From assembly GCA_025612245.1 (NCBI GenBank), contig JAAXKQ010000008.1, positions 62,001-126,000 of the forward strand: a DNA stretch of 64,000 nucleotides, in the 5' to 3' direction. The translations under genes and the position numbers were made by a program. The notes under the pieces were generated by a model. It searched no databases, was not told the origin of the DNA, and worked only from the letters and a program-made list of their open reading frames with translations. This DNA is from Ignavibacteria bacterium (GTDB taxonomy: Bacteria; Bacteroidota; Ignavibacteria; Ignavibacteriales; SURF-24). Positions 8,665 to 16,973 of this stretch are shown here, piece after piece (within the stretch, counting starts at the first letter, position 1; every line of letters begins with the position of its first letter).

Positions 8665-8957
8665 TCCAAATAGATCAAATTATACATTCATAAATTATCT
8701 CAAAAAAGATTGTTTTTCAATTAAAAGACCCCCTTCGGGAGGATTTTCCGGGCGGAATTGAATAAAATAAATACCTGTTGCTAAGTTTTTATAATAAACT
8801 TAAATTTGCAGTTAAGTTTTCCCGTTTTACTGTTTAATTTATTTTGTTTGGTTCGATAATAATATGGGGATCTACCGTCAGAGGCAGGTTTCCATCGTTG
8901 GTTTTATCTGATAAGAATTGATTTTAATTATATATACAAGTCAGGAATTATTTTAGA
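8665..8957. promoter_or_regulatory. AT-rich divergent region between ybaK and response regulator
   Basis: This 293-base, strongly AT-rich spacer between divergent genes must contain both promoters. I see no unambiguous hexamers, operator dyads or terminators in it. Confidence 0.4.
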
Positions 8958-9359
8958 ATGAATGAAAATTCAAAGCCCAGGCTTCTGGTTGTTGAGGATG
9001 ACTTCGAAAATCAAAAATTTTTGCAGATCTTTCTGAAAAGAAAATTCGACGTCGAGATTTGTGATTCAGAAGAAACCTTCTATGAAAAATTAAATAGCAA
9101 TAGATTTGACATAATTCTAATGGACATCTCTCTGCGCGGCAAAAAAGACGGACTGCAGCTGACAAGAGAAATAAGACAGATGCCCGAATACTCTGCACTT
9201 CCTGTAGTCGGCCTCTCGGCTCACGCTTTCCAGAAAGATAAAGACAATGCCTACAGCGCAGGCGTGGACGTATTTCTGACAAAACCTGTCCAGAACGACG
9301 TTCTTATGGATACTCTAGTAAAGACACTTGAAGAAAAGTCGGGTATCCACTTAAGCTAA
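8958..9359 (+). CDS. Single-domain response regulator (CheY-like receiver)
   Basis: The 133-residue protein is only a receiver domain. It has the acidic pair Glu13-Asp14-Asp15 in LLVVEDD, phosphoacceptor Asp56 in ILMDISL, the switch Ser87 in VVGLSAHAF and the conserved Lys109 in FLTKPVQ. There is no DNA-binding or enzymatic output domain, so it must act by protein contact, as CheY, Spo0F or shuttle receivers do. No histidine kinase lies nearby, so the cognate partner is unknown. A structured RNA region follows the stop codon. Confidence 0.9.
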   Translation: MNENSKPRLLVVEDDFENQKFLQIFLKRKFDVEICDSEETFYEKLNSNRFDIILMDISLRGKKDGLQLTREIRQMPEYSALPVVGLSAHAFQKDKDNAYSAGVDVFLTKPVQNDVLMDTLVKTLEEKSGIHLS

Positions 9360-9685
9360 TCTTTGCTTTCTTAAAGTTTGCATTTTGGAAGACAGGATGG
9401 ACTACGCCTTACCCGTGTATTTGGAGGTGCCGTACTGTCTTTTTTATTTTTAAGAAAGTGCCTTCAGCGCTCACTGCCTTGCCTTTATGGCGTACTGATT
9501 TGTGTACACCTCCTGTTTAGTTTTACCTCTTCAGCCGCATTGCTGTATCTTTATGACATGTAACTTTTTGCCGTTTTTGCCGTCTAAACTAATAGTTTGA
9601 AGATATTCCGGGGGCGGATGCCTTCCGGCATTCCGTTTGCTTTCAATTTAAATATTTTAATATAATTTTATACACAGGAGAAGAT
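9360..9685. other. Intergenic region with nested stem-loop after response regulator
   Basis: This 326-base gap opens with a nested fold spanning 9365-9459, described in its own entry. The rest is T-rich with no convincing ORF. A short hairpin (ATGCC/GGCAT, about 9618-9632) and an AGGAG ribosome-binding site for the secreted-protein gene are the only other features seen. Confidence 0.45.
9365..9459 (+). ncRNA. Candidate nested stem-loop RNA or complex terminator
   Basis: Three helices nest within 95 bases. The outer is 9366-9375 with 9449-9458 (10 bp), the middle is 9389-9395 with 9435-9441 (7 bp), and the inner is TACG/CGTA (9403-9406 with 9431-9434) continued by CCT/AGG. The T-rich stretch 9440-9450 follows the middle helix, so the middle and inner helices alone could act as an intrinsic terminator for the response regulator. 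The outer helix would turn this into a closed structured RNA. It matches no named RNA family that I recognise. Confidence 0.35.
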
Positions 9686-10621
9686 ATGCTGAAACGTTTA
9701 CTTTTAACCTCTTTGTTCCTTCTGGCTTTTATTCTGCCGCTAAAAGCCCAGGAGAAGGACTCGACTGATATATGGGATGACTGGGGAAATGAAGATAATA
9801 CGGAATGCAGCCACCACAGCCATGACTTTAATTTTATGGGATTCCATAACTTTAATGGCAAGCCGACAATTGAGGCCACATACGGAAATTCCGACATTGG
9901 AATTAAATCCTTCGGCAAACTCTCAAACAAAGGCTTTCTAAATGCCGGCTCGGCAGAATTAAAGCTTAGCTACAGCAGCCTGAACGACTATGACGAAAAT
10001 ATAGTGGAATACAAAAACCGTTTCTTCTTTGTCAGCAACAATTCAACCGACCTGGTCAAAAAAAAGGATAATTCACAGGATATCAAATCGGACCTCTGGC
10101 GCTTCGGCTTCGGTATCCAAAACGGATACGGCTACAAGATGGGACGCTCGGCCGTAATTCCTTATACTTCAAACTCAATCGTATGGTCAAGAGTTGAATG
10201 GAACACACCCGAAGACGGCCTCATACCGGGCTTATCGGAGGAGGACCTGAACAGGCTCGACCTGTTTAATAACGCCTTCCGCTTCGGCACAATGAGCGAA
10301 GGCGGAGTTAAACTTCAGATTGTCCCCCTTTTTACCATTAACGCCGGATATGAAAGAGCCGCAATTTTCCCGCGCTACCTGGTCTGGAAACAGCTCGGAA
10401 GTTTTGTCATTGAGGCAGCAGCCCTGGGCGCACTCGATACCTTTGTAGACGAAATCATGGACTCGTCTCCTGCGGCGGGCCCGGTGGTCAATTTCCTGCT
10501 TAAGAACGGCCTTTCCTATGCAATTTACGAGCTTAGAAGAGAAAAGATGAGCTGGCCTTTTAAGAGCGCCGAGCCCCTTACGTACGACACCTGGAAAATC
10601 GGCATGACTTTTACTTTCTAG
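9686..10621 (+). CDS. Secreted, probably outer-membrane protein of unknown function
   Basis: The 311-residue protein starts with a Sec signal peptide (MLKRLLLTSLFLLAFILPLKA, cut near residue 21). An acidic, Asp/Asn-rich stretch follows (DIWDDWGNEDNTECSHHSHD), and then a region with alternating hydrophobic residues. It ends in KIGMTFTF; a C-terminal aromatic residue is usual for outer-membrane beta-barrels. The His-rich HHSHD might bind metal. I do not recognise a named domain. AGGAG precedes the ATG and an intrinsic terminator follows the stop, so the gene is a single transcription unit. Confidence 0.7.
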   Translation: MLKRLLLTSLFLLAFILPLKAQEKDSTDIWDDWGNEDNTECSHHSHDFNFMGFHNFNGKPTIEATYGNSDIGIKSFGKLSNKGFLNAGSAELKLSYSSLNDYDENIVEYKNRFFFVSNNSTDLVKKKDNSQDIKSDLWRFGFGIQNGYGYKMGRSAVIPYTSNSIVWSRVEWNTPEDGLIPGLSEEDLNRLDLFNNAFRFGTMSEGGVKLQIVPLFTINAGYERAAIFPRYLVWKQLGSFVIEAAALGALDTFVDEIMDSSPAAGPVVNFLLKNGLSYAIYELRREKMSWPFKSAEPLTYDTWKIGMTFTF

Positions 10622-10664
10622 AATTTGCTTTCGTAACATATATACACACTCTCTCTCCACTTGG

Positions 10665-10696
10665 CAAACCCGGATCAGTTCCGGGTTTGTTTTTTT
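10665..10696 (+). terminator. Intrinsic terminator of secreted-protein gene
   Basis: A perfect 10-bp stem (10665-10674 with 10680-10689) with a 5-nt loop is followed by seven T residues. It lies 44 bases after the stop codon at 10621. Confidence 0.9.
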
Positions 10697-10777
10697 GACG
10701 CAACCGAACATATTTTTCCCCGAATTCAGCTATATTAAGTACTAAGTTTATTTTTTTCTTAAAAAGAACCTTTATAT

Positions 10778-11509
10778 ATGATTGAAATCAGGGACCTGTA
10801 TAAGAATTTCGGCGGCAAGCAGGTTTTGCAGGGAATTGACCTGGATATAATGCCGGGTGAAAGCATTGCCATAATCGGAAGAAGCGGCGGAGGAAAAAGC
10901 GTTCTGCTCAAGCACATCGTGGGACTCCTCTCGCCCGATTCAGGCTATGTTAAGGTGGAAGGACAGAATATAAGCGAGTTGAGCGGAAAGGAATTATATG
11001 AAATCAGGCGCAAGTTCGGTTTCCTCTTCCAGGGAGCCGCCCTTTTTGACTCTATGACGGTGGGAGAAAATGTTGCCCTCCCGATCGTCGAATCCAGCCG
11101 GTCAGTTTCCCCTTCAGACGTCAGAAATCTCGTCGAGTCCAAGCTTGAGCTGGTCGGACTGCCGAACATTCAGCACCTTAAGCCCGCAGAACTTTCAGGA
11201 GGCATGAAAAAAAGGGTGGGACTTGCGCGCGCACTCGTTACAAACCCGGGCTATATTCTCTATGACGAACCTACGACGGGGCTTGACCCGATAATGTCGG
11301 ATTCAATAGACTACCTCATAAAGGAGCTCTCCGACAAGCTTAAGGTTACCTCAATTGTGGTTACACACGACATGGTCAGCGTAAAGAACGTCGCCAGCAA
11401 GGTTGCGCTCATTCACGAGGGGAAAATTTATTTCCACGGCACACCCGAAGAACTGCTTGCCTCCGAGGATCCGGTGATAGTTAATTTCATAAAAAGAACG
11501 GGATTTTAA
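10778..11509 (+). CDS. MlaF/Ttg2A-type ABC transporter ATP-binding protein
   Basis: The 243-residue ATPase has Walker A GRSGGGKS (34-41), the Q-loop in FLFQGAALFDSMTVGENV, signature LSGGMKKRVGLARAL, Walker B YILYDEPTTGLDP and the switch His in VVTHD. The FQGAALFDSMTV segment and GMKKRV signature are characteristic of the Mla/Mce phospholipid-transport ATPase. That system normally moves phospholipids between the two membranes with permease MlaE and MCE protein MlaD. Neither partner lies beside it here, so they must be encoded elsewhere. No good ribosome-binding site precedes the ATG. Confidence 0.85.
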   Translation: MIEIRDLYKNFGGKQVLQGIDLDIMPGESIAIIGRSGGGKSVLLKHIVGLLSPDSGYVKVEGQNISELSGKELYEIRRKFGFLFQGAALFDSMTVGENVALPIVESSRSVSPSDVRNLVESKLELVGLPNIQHLKPAELSGGMKKRVGLARALVTNPGYILYDEPTTGLDPIMSDSIDYLIKELSDKLKVTSIVVTHDMVSVKNVASKVALIHEGKIYFHGTPEELLASEDPVIVNFIKRTGF

Positions 11510-11619
11510 GGAATTTATTCTCCTTTGCGGGTGTTTTATTTCCGTGTATAAGTCCTTCTTGTAAGCTTGTTTTTGAATCTTAAGAACACTGAGTTTTTAG
11601 AAAGATAAAGAAGAAAATT

Positions 11620-12975
11620 ATGTCAAAAGTAAAGACCAAATTCATCTGCTCTAACTGCGGCTTTGAATCCATTAAATGGCAGGGCCGCTGCCCTGAATGC
11701 GAATCGTGGAATACTTTTTCCGAAGAAATTGTTGAGTCGGAAAAGGAAAAGAACAGGTCGGCTATACGCCGCTCCAACTATACCGTCTCTAAGCTCAAGG
11801 AGATCAACTCGGTTGAATCCGACAGGATAAAAACAAACATCACTGAATTCGACAGGGTGCTCGGAGGCGGACTCATGCCGGGCTCAATCGTGCTCATCGG
11901 TGGCGACCCTGGAATTGGAAAATCAACGCTCGTCATGCAGGCGGCTTCACTGATCCGGGAAAAAGTGCTCTACGTAACGGGCGAGGAATCCGGCAGACAG
12001 ATCAAACTCAGGGCTTCCAGGCTTAACGTCGACTCCGAGAACTTTTACGTCCTTGCCGAAACCGAAATGGAAAACATCGTCTGTGCGATGGAGGATATTC
12101 AGCCCGGAGTCATTATTATAGACTCCATACAGACCATGCATAAAGGCGACCTCGACAATGCCCCCGGCACGGTTACGCAGATCAGGGAGTGCACTTCGCA
12201 GCTGATGAAAATTGCAAAAACTACGCAGCAGGTCGTAATCCTTATCGGCCACGTTACAAAAGAAGGAATGATCGCGGGCCCGAAAATCCTGGAGCACGTT
12301 GTCGATACGGTCCTTCAGTTCGAAGGAGAGCGCCACCACAGCTATAGAATTCTGAGGGCACAGAAGAACCGCTTCGGAAGCACAAATGAAATCGGAATTT
12401 TTGACATGCACGACACAGGGCTTTCCGAGGTTAAAAACCCGAGCGAGATTTTCCTGAGCGAACGCGAGAAAAGAACAACAGGCTCTGCCGTAACCTCCAG
12501 CATGGAAGGCACAAGACCCATACTCCTTGAAGTACAGGCTCTCGTTACCCCGTCAAACTACGGCAACCCGCAGAGGGTGGCTACGGGCTTCGACTTCAGG
12601 AGGCTTTCAATTCTCCTTGCCGTGCTCGAGAAAAGGGCGGGACTCAGGCTCTCTGCTGCAAACGTTTTTCTCAACATGGCAGGTGGTGTAAAGATAGACG
12701 AGCCCGCCGTTGACCTCGCCGTCTGCTGCAGCATTGCTTCAAGCCTTCTTGAACGCAACGTCGACAGCAGCTATGTTATGGTAGGTGAAGTCGGCCTTGG
12801 AGGCGAGATCAGAAGCATCAGCAATATAGAAAAAAGAATACAGGAAGCCGAGAAGCTTGGTTTCAGCAACATCATTATTCCTCGCAACAACATGAGGTCC
12901 GTCGGCTCCAGAACGGATATAAAGGTAATTCCCGTGGACAATCTGACCAACGCAATTAACGCCGTTTTGCTGTAA
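11620..12975 (+). CDS. radA: DNA repair protein RadA/Sms
   Basis: The 451-residue protein has the full RadA layout. A C4 zinc finger uses Cys10, Cys13, Cys24 and Cys27, and a RecA-like ATPase carries Walker A GGDPGIGKST (94-103). The RadA-specific KNRFG motif starts at 249, and a Lon-protease-like C-terminal domain (about 310-451) contains VFLNMAGGVKIDEPAVDLAV. RadA is a hexameric helicase that extends single-strand invasion during recombinational repair. Length is normal. It follows the MlaF-like gene by 110 bases on the same strand; I see no terminator between them, so read-through is possible. Confidence 0.95.
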   Translation: MSKVKTKFICSNCGFESIKWQGRCPECESWNTFSEEIVESEKEKNRSAIRRSNYTVSKLKEINSVESDRIKTNITEFDRVLGGGLMPGSIVLIGGDPGIGKSTLVMQAASLIREKVLYVTGEESGRQIKLRASRLNVDSENFYVLAETEMENIVCAMEDIQPGVIIIDSIQTMHKGDLDNAPGTVTQIRECTSQLMKIAKTTQQVVILIGHVTKEGMIAGPKILEHVVDTVLQFEGERHHSYRILRAQKNRFGSTNEIGIFDMHDTGLSEVKNPSEIFLSEREKRTTGSAVTSSMEGTRPILLEVQALVTPSNYGNPQRVATGFDFRRLSILLAVLEKRAGLRLSAANVFLNMAGGVKIDEPAVDLAVCCSIASSLLERNVDSSYVMVGEVGLGGEIRSISNIEKRIQEAEKLGFSNIIIPRNNMRSVGSRTDIKVIPVDNLTNAINAVLL

Positions 12976-13133
12976 AACCCGTCCCGTTGTGAGGCAGGAC
13001 ACAGGCCGGCAAAAATAATCCGGCAAAGTATTTTTTTCTACAATTTGATTTGCTTTTAAACAAATTCCGATTATATTTAAAGGTGCCAAAAGCACAAAAC
13101 TAGTTTCATTAATTTTTTTTTAGAGGTATTTTC

Positions 13134-13385
13134 GTGAGTACTAAACTTTTTGTGGGAAGTCTCCCCTGGGCTGTTACCGACGCCACCTTAAAATCAACTT
13201 TCGAATCTTACGGTACTGTCGTGTCAGCAAAAGTAATTACCGATCGCCAGACCGGTAAATCTAGAGGATTCGGCTTTGTTGAAATGGAGAACGAATCTGA
13301 TGCAAATGCTGCAATTAAAGCACTTAATGGTAGCCAGTTGAACGGTCGTAGTATCATTGTCAACGAAGCAAAACCCCAAAAGTAA
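13134..13385 (+). CDS. RNA-recognition-motif protein (RbpA-like)
   Basis: The 83-residue protein is a single RRM fold. RNP2 is LFVGSL (5-10) and RNP1 is KSRGFGFV (42-49), with the aromatic residues that stack on RNA bases. Such stand-alone bacterial RRM proteins (cyanobacterial Rbp type, also common in Bacteroidota) bind single-stranded RNA and are often induced by cold. The start is GTG at 13134, supported by AGAGG upstream and by the usual N-terminus just ahead of RNP2. A strong terminator follows, so it is expressed alone. A cold-shock role is inferred from relatives. Confidence 0.9.
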   Translation: MSTKLFVGSLPWAVTDATLKSTFESYGTVVSAKVITDRQTGKSRGFGFVEMENESDANAAIKALNGSQLNGRSIIVNEAKPQK

Positions 13386-13408
13386 AGGTTTTTAATTGTT
13401 CGCATTGT

Positions 13409-13445
13409 AAAGCACTCTATACCATATGAGTGCTTTTCTTTTTTT
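13409..13445 (+). terminator. Intrinsic terminator of RRM gene
   Basis: A perfect 9-bp stem (13409-13417 with 13428-13436) has a 10-nt loop and a T-rich tail (TCTTTTTTT). It ends the RRM transcript 24 bases after the stop and lies just before the tail of the convergent DUF5686 gene. Confidence 0.88.
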
Positions 13446-13451
13446 AAAGAC

Positions 13452-15878
13452 CTACAAACCTAAAACATTAACGCCAATTACGAAGCCGTTTTTTTCGCGG
13501 TGATTCAGGCGCCAGGTGAATTCTACGCTCAAAGGGAGCAGAGCGTGCCCGATGCTGAAGCCTGCCTCATAGAGCCGGCTTAAATTACCTGAGGCATCAA
13601 AAGGCAGCATTCTTTCTGACGCAGAAGAGATGCCCGTCCAGGCCGCGCTGAAAAATGTCTTCATCTCTAGCTCCATGTCCCTCAGTCCGGGTATCCTCGA
13701 AATGCGGAATAGCTCATCCCTGAAGTTGTGTTCCAGGTTGAGGCTTAGTACCCTGTCGCCGAAGGTTTCTCCGATTCTGAGAGTCCTGAACGTATAGTTT
13801 TTCCCTGCTAAGTTGATATTGCCGGGGAGGGCGTAAAGCCACTGGTATGGAACGCCTCCATTCGACCAGGTGCCGTAGAGCCTGTAGCCCAGGCTGGCCG
13901 ACCTGAAAGTATTGAGGGTTCCTGAGGTATAAAGATTGTATTTTGTAAACGCATTCAGACTTTTTAACACCCTGGAATCGCTAAGCTCAATACTTCCTCC
14001 AAACAGCACGTAGGAATTGCCTTCGGAGGTCCTTCTCCTGAAGTACCCGTCCTCAATATAATTCCTGAAGTCCATGTCGAGAGAAAATTCAACCGCATTT
14101 ATTTTTGTTTCATAGACAGGAGGGTTGCTGCTGAACTGTTTTCTGCGCGCGAAGAAAGAATAATCGGTGTTGGTATAGGCCGAGTTGTCAGTCCTGTTTG
14201 TAAACTTTAATCCCATCCTGACTACAGGAAAGACCTCTCCTTCAAGCTTCACGCTAGCGCCCCTGCTGTAGTAGTAGTTTCTGAACTCGTACTTTGTAAA
14301 CAGTGCAAGCACCGTTGAAGTAAGCTCGTCATAGTAGTCGGATTCTTCAAAGAGCCTTGATAGTTTATCATAAGCGTTAAAGGAAATCTTCCAGGTTCTG
14401 TAGTCGCCCCCGAGGTAGGAGGCCGAAAAGTTTTGCTTAAATTTTTTATCTGAAAAGCCGTAGCCCAGGCTTAAGGAAGAATTAACCCTTCTGTTAAACG
14501 CGTTGGCGAGAAAAATGCCGGGCTCAAGGACGTGCCCCTCCACCCGGTTAAAGTGATAAAGCCCCAGGGGCCCGCTTACTGAAAAGTTTTCGCCAAAAGC
14601 GATGCTGCCCGAAAGAATATTTTTCACCGGGTTATCCCAGTAAGTTTTCTTTATCATTTTTATGCTGTCAATTTTCCTGTATGCCGCAACTTCCTCCAGA
14701 GTATTCGGAATCGACTGTGCGTTCGTCCAGTAGAGCGAATCCCTGGCATCTGCCTGAGGCATAACGGTAAGTATGGCCTTGTTGAAGAAATCGTCGCTGA
14801 TGGAATTATTGATGCTGTAGTTATACATCACGGAATTTATTTCAATCCCGAGCCTCGCGAGTCCCATCAGGTTAGCTCTTACAAAAAGCCTGTAATCGAC
14901 GGGCATGTAGAGGTCATCTCCAAAAGGAAGGAACTGCTGGAATATCCTCACCTTCTCCATCAGTCCTCCGACGTTTGCCGCTCGGTTGAGCTCAACGTCA
15001 ACCTTAATCATCTTGAATGTGCTGTCGGTTATATAGATAAGTCCCTTGAAGCCGGGGTCGCTTGGCCGGTCCGGTTCAAAATATATTTCATAGACCTTCT
15101 CATTGTCAAGTGCAAGCGTGTCTTTAATATAGTAGTAGTAATAGTCGAGTGCGTTTTTGGAAACCGGTCCGGGCAAGGGGCGGTCGAAAAACCTGATCGT
15201 CTCGCTGTAGAAGCTCTGAATTATCCTGCCGCCTGTAAGTAGGTTAAACGAGGCGGACAGGTTAGCGCTTTGCTTTCGTGCGAGTATCTGTTCTTTATAC
15301 ATCCCGGGTTTCTTAAAAAAGCCCATGCTCTGATTTTCAAGTATAGCCTGAATTTTCAGCTGTGATGTGTCAATTGCCTTACCTCCGGCAGAAAGGCTCA
15401 GGTAATTTGATCCGCCTTTAACCTTCTCTCCTGATCTTATTACTCCCTTTGTGTAGGCTTCAAACTGGTAGCTTTCCAGTTTTGCCATCATTATCTCCTT
15501 GCTTAGAATTGCGCGCCTGATAATTTCAAGTGCCGGGTTTTTGCCCGGAAGTATGGTTACTTCAGGAAGATGGATGGATACGGGGGCAAGTGAAAAATTA
15601 ACGCCGCTTCTGTTAGTGCTCAGCTCCACCGTTAAAGTATCGGATATAAAACCTATGTACGAAGCTATGATTTTATAGCTGCCCTTTGGAAGGAGAATCT
15701 GGTAGACACCTTCGGCATTTGAAGAAGTGCCCTTTAATGTGTTTATTACTCTAAGGCTTGCATAGCTCAACTCTTTTCCCGTCTGGGCACTCAGCACACG
15801 CCCCTCAAGCTTGAACTGCTGGGCTGGGGCCTCGCCGAAAAGGAGTAAAATTAAAAGTAAAGGCAGTATAAATCTCAT
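13452..15878 (-). CDS. DUF5686-type outer-membrane protein with CarboxypepD_reg domain
   Basis: The 808-residue protein has a signal peptide (MRFILPLLLILLLFGEAPAQ). A CarboxypepD_reg-like beta-sandwich follows (about 22-105, containing GRVLSAQTGKELSYASLRV), then a long region rich in Tyr, Asn and amphipathic strands typical of Bacteroidota DUF5686 barrel proteins. The N-terminal domain is like that of TonB-dependent receptors, but no plug domain is visible. The role is not established; relatives are predicted outer-membrane beta-barrels. A GAAGGTG ribosome-binding site supports the ATG at 15878. It converges on the RRM gene. Confidence 0.8.
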   Translation of the reverse strand: MRFILPLLLILLLFGEAPAQQFKLEGRVLSAQTGKELSYASLRVINTLKGTSSNAEGVYQILLPKGSYKIIASYIGFISDTLTVELSTNRSGVNFSLAPVSIHLPEVTILPGKNPALEIIRRAILSKEIMMAKLESYQFEAYTKGVIRSGEKVKGGSNYLSLSAGGKAIDTSQLKIQAILENQSMGFFKKPGMYKEQILARKQSANLSASFNLLTGGRIIQSFYSETIRFFDRPLPGPVSKNALDYYYYYIKDTLALDNEKVYEIYFEPDRPSDPGFKGLIYITDSTFKMIKVDVELNRAANVGGLMEKVRIFQQFLPFGDDLYMPVDYRLFVRANLMGLARLGIEINSVMYNYSINNSISDDFFNKAILTVMPQADARDSLYWTNAQSIPNTLEEVAAYRKIDSIKMIKKTYWDNPVKNILSGSIAFGENFSVSGPLGLYHFNRVEGHVLEPGIFLANAFNRRVNSSLSLGYGFSDKKFKQNFSASYLGGDYRTWKISFNAYDKLSRLFEESDYYDELTSTVLALFTKYEFRNYYYSRGASVKLEGEVFPVVRMGLKFTNRTDNSAYTNTDYSFFARRKQFSSNPPVYETKINAVEFSLDMDFRNYIEDGYFRRRTSEGNSYVLFGGSIELSDSRVLKSLNAFTKYNLYTSGTLNTFRSASLGYRLYGTWSNGGVPYQWLYALPGNINLAGKNYTFRTLRIGETFGDRVLSLNLEHNFRDELFRISRIPGLRDMELEMKTFFSAAWTGISSASERMLPFDASGNLSRLYEAGFSIGHALLPLSVEFTWRLNHREKNGFVIGVNVLGL

Positions 15879-16014
15879 TACACCTTCTTTTTTATATTGT
15901 ATATTTTACAGGAAGGAACAAAGAAAGTTCCGCCATCATTACCTTAATAAATTATATTGTCCTTTGGGCAGAGGACGTACTGATTGAAAACAAAATAATT
16001 CGGGACTAATATCT

Positions 16015-16941
16015 ATGTCAAAGAAAGTCGCACTAACAGGGGCAACGGGCCTTATAGGCCGCCATTTGTTCAAGGCGCTTGTTGAAAGGGGAGATGAGGT
16101 TACGGTTTTATCGCGCTCGCCTTCGCACGCAGAAAAAAGCCTTCCGGGAGCCATGGCATACATAAAATGGGATTCCCAAATGGGCTCACAGGCAACCGGC
16201 TATGCAAGCGGGTTGGATGCTGTTATCCATCTTGCAGCCACACCCGTCATGGATAAAAGATGGAACGGGGAATATAAAAACGAGATACTTAAAAGCCGTC
16301 AGGACGGCACGCGCATTCTTGTAAGTGAACTCGGTAAAAGCTCACCCAAACCCAAAGCCCTCGTCACTGCCTCCGCCGTAGGTTACTATGGTGTCTCCCG
16401 GGTTGGACCGTTAAGTGAAAAGGATCACCCGGGCATGGACTTTCTTGCCGAGGTCTGCAAGCTCTGGGAAGGGGAGGCCGCCAGGGCCGAAGAATTCGGG
16501 ATCAGAAGGGTTAGCATCCGCCTCGGCATCGTGCTTGAGAGCAGCGGGGGTGCCCTGAAGAAAATGATGGCTCCCTTCAAATATTTTATCGGCGGCCCGC
16601 TTGGTAATGGAAGGCAGGGCTTTCCATGGATACACATTGACGACGTGGTAAATATTTTTCTTCTTGCCGTCGATACACCATCGATGCAGGGAGCTTATAA
16701 CGCAACGGCTCCAAATCCCGTGAGCATGGAAAAGTTTTCGGAACTCATGGGTAAGGCCATGCACAGACCCTCATGGCTCAGGGTGCCTGAATTTATGCTG
16801 AATCTTGCGGTAGGGGAGGGAGCCTACACAATTACCGGTGCCCCTCTGGTTCTTCCTGAAAGGCTGACCGCAATGGGCTATAAGTTTAAGTATCCGGAGG
16901 CCGGGGAAGCCCTGAGGGCAATTATAAAAAAAAGAGAGTAG
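16015..16941 (+). CDS. TIGR01777 family epimerase-like SDR (YfcH/SDR39U1-like)
   Basis: The 308-residue protein has an extended-SDR Rossmann fold with GATGLIGRHLFKAL at the N-terminus. It has SAVGYYG, the Tyr-containing equivalent of the YxxxK region, PWIHIDDVV near residue 205, and a C-terminal DUF1731 region with RVPEFMLNLAVGEGA and LPERLTAMGYKFKYP. This is the TIGR01777/YfcH family, a predicted NAD(P)-dependent epimerase whose substrate is not known. Length is typical. It diverges from the DUF5686 gene, and its stop codon lies inside a bidirectional terminator. Confidence 0.88.
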   Translation: MSKKVALTGATGLIGRHLFKALVERGDEVTVLSRSPSHAEKSLPGAMAYIKWDSQMGSQATGYASGLDAVIHLAATPVMDKRWNGEYKNEILKSRQDGTRILVSELGKSSPKPKALVTASAVGYYGVSRVGPLSEKDHPGMDFLAEVCKLWEGEAARAEEFGIRRVSIRLGIVLESSGGALKKMMAPFKYFIGGPLGNGRQGFPWIHIDDVVNIFLLAVDTPSMQGAYNATAPNPVSMEKFSELMGKAMHRPSWLRVPEFMLNLAVGEGAYTITGAPLVLPERLTAMGYKFKYPEAGEALRAIIKKRE

Positions 16942-16969
16942 CAAAAATTTCACTTCCTCTCTTTTAATT
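16930..16969. terminator. Bidirectional terminator between convergent genes
   Basis: AAAAGAGAG (16930-16938) pairs with CTCTCTTTT (16957-16965). On the plus strand the right arm supplies a T-run, and on the minus strand the A-rich left flank does. The left arm overlaps the last codons of the epimerase gene, and the hairpin lies just past the end of the pilin-like operon. Confidence 0.7.
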
Positions 16970-16973
16970 AAAA

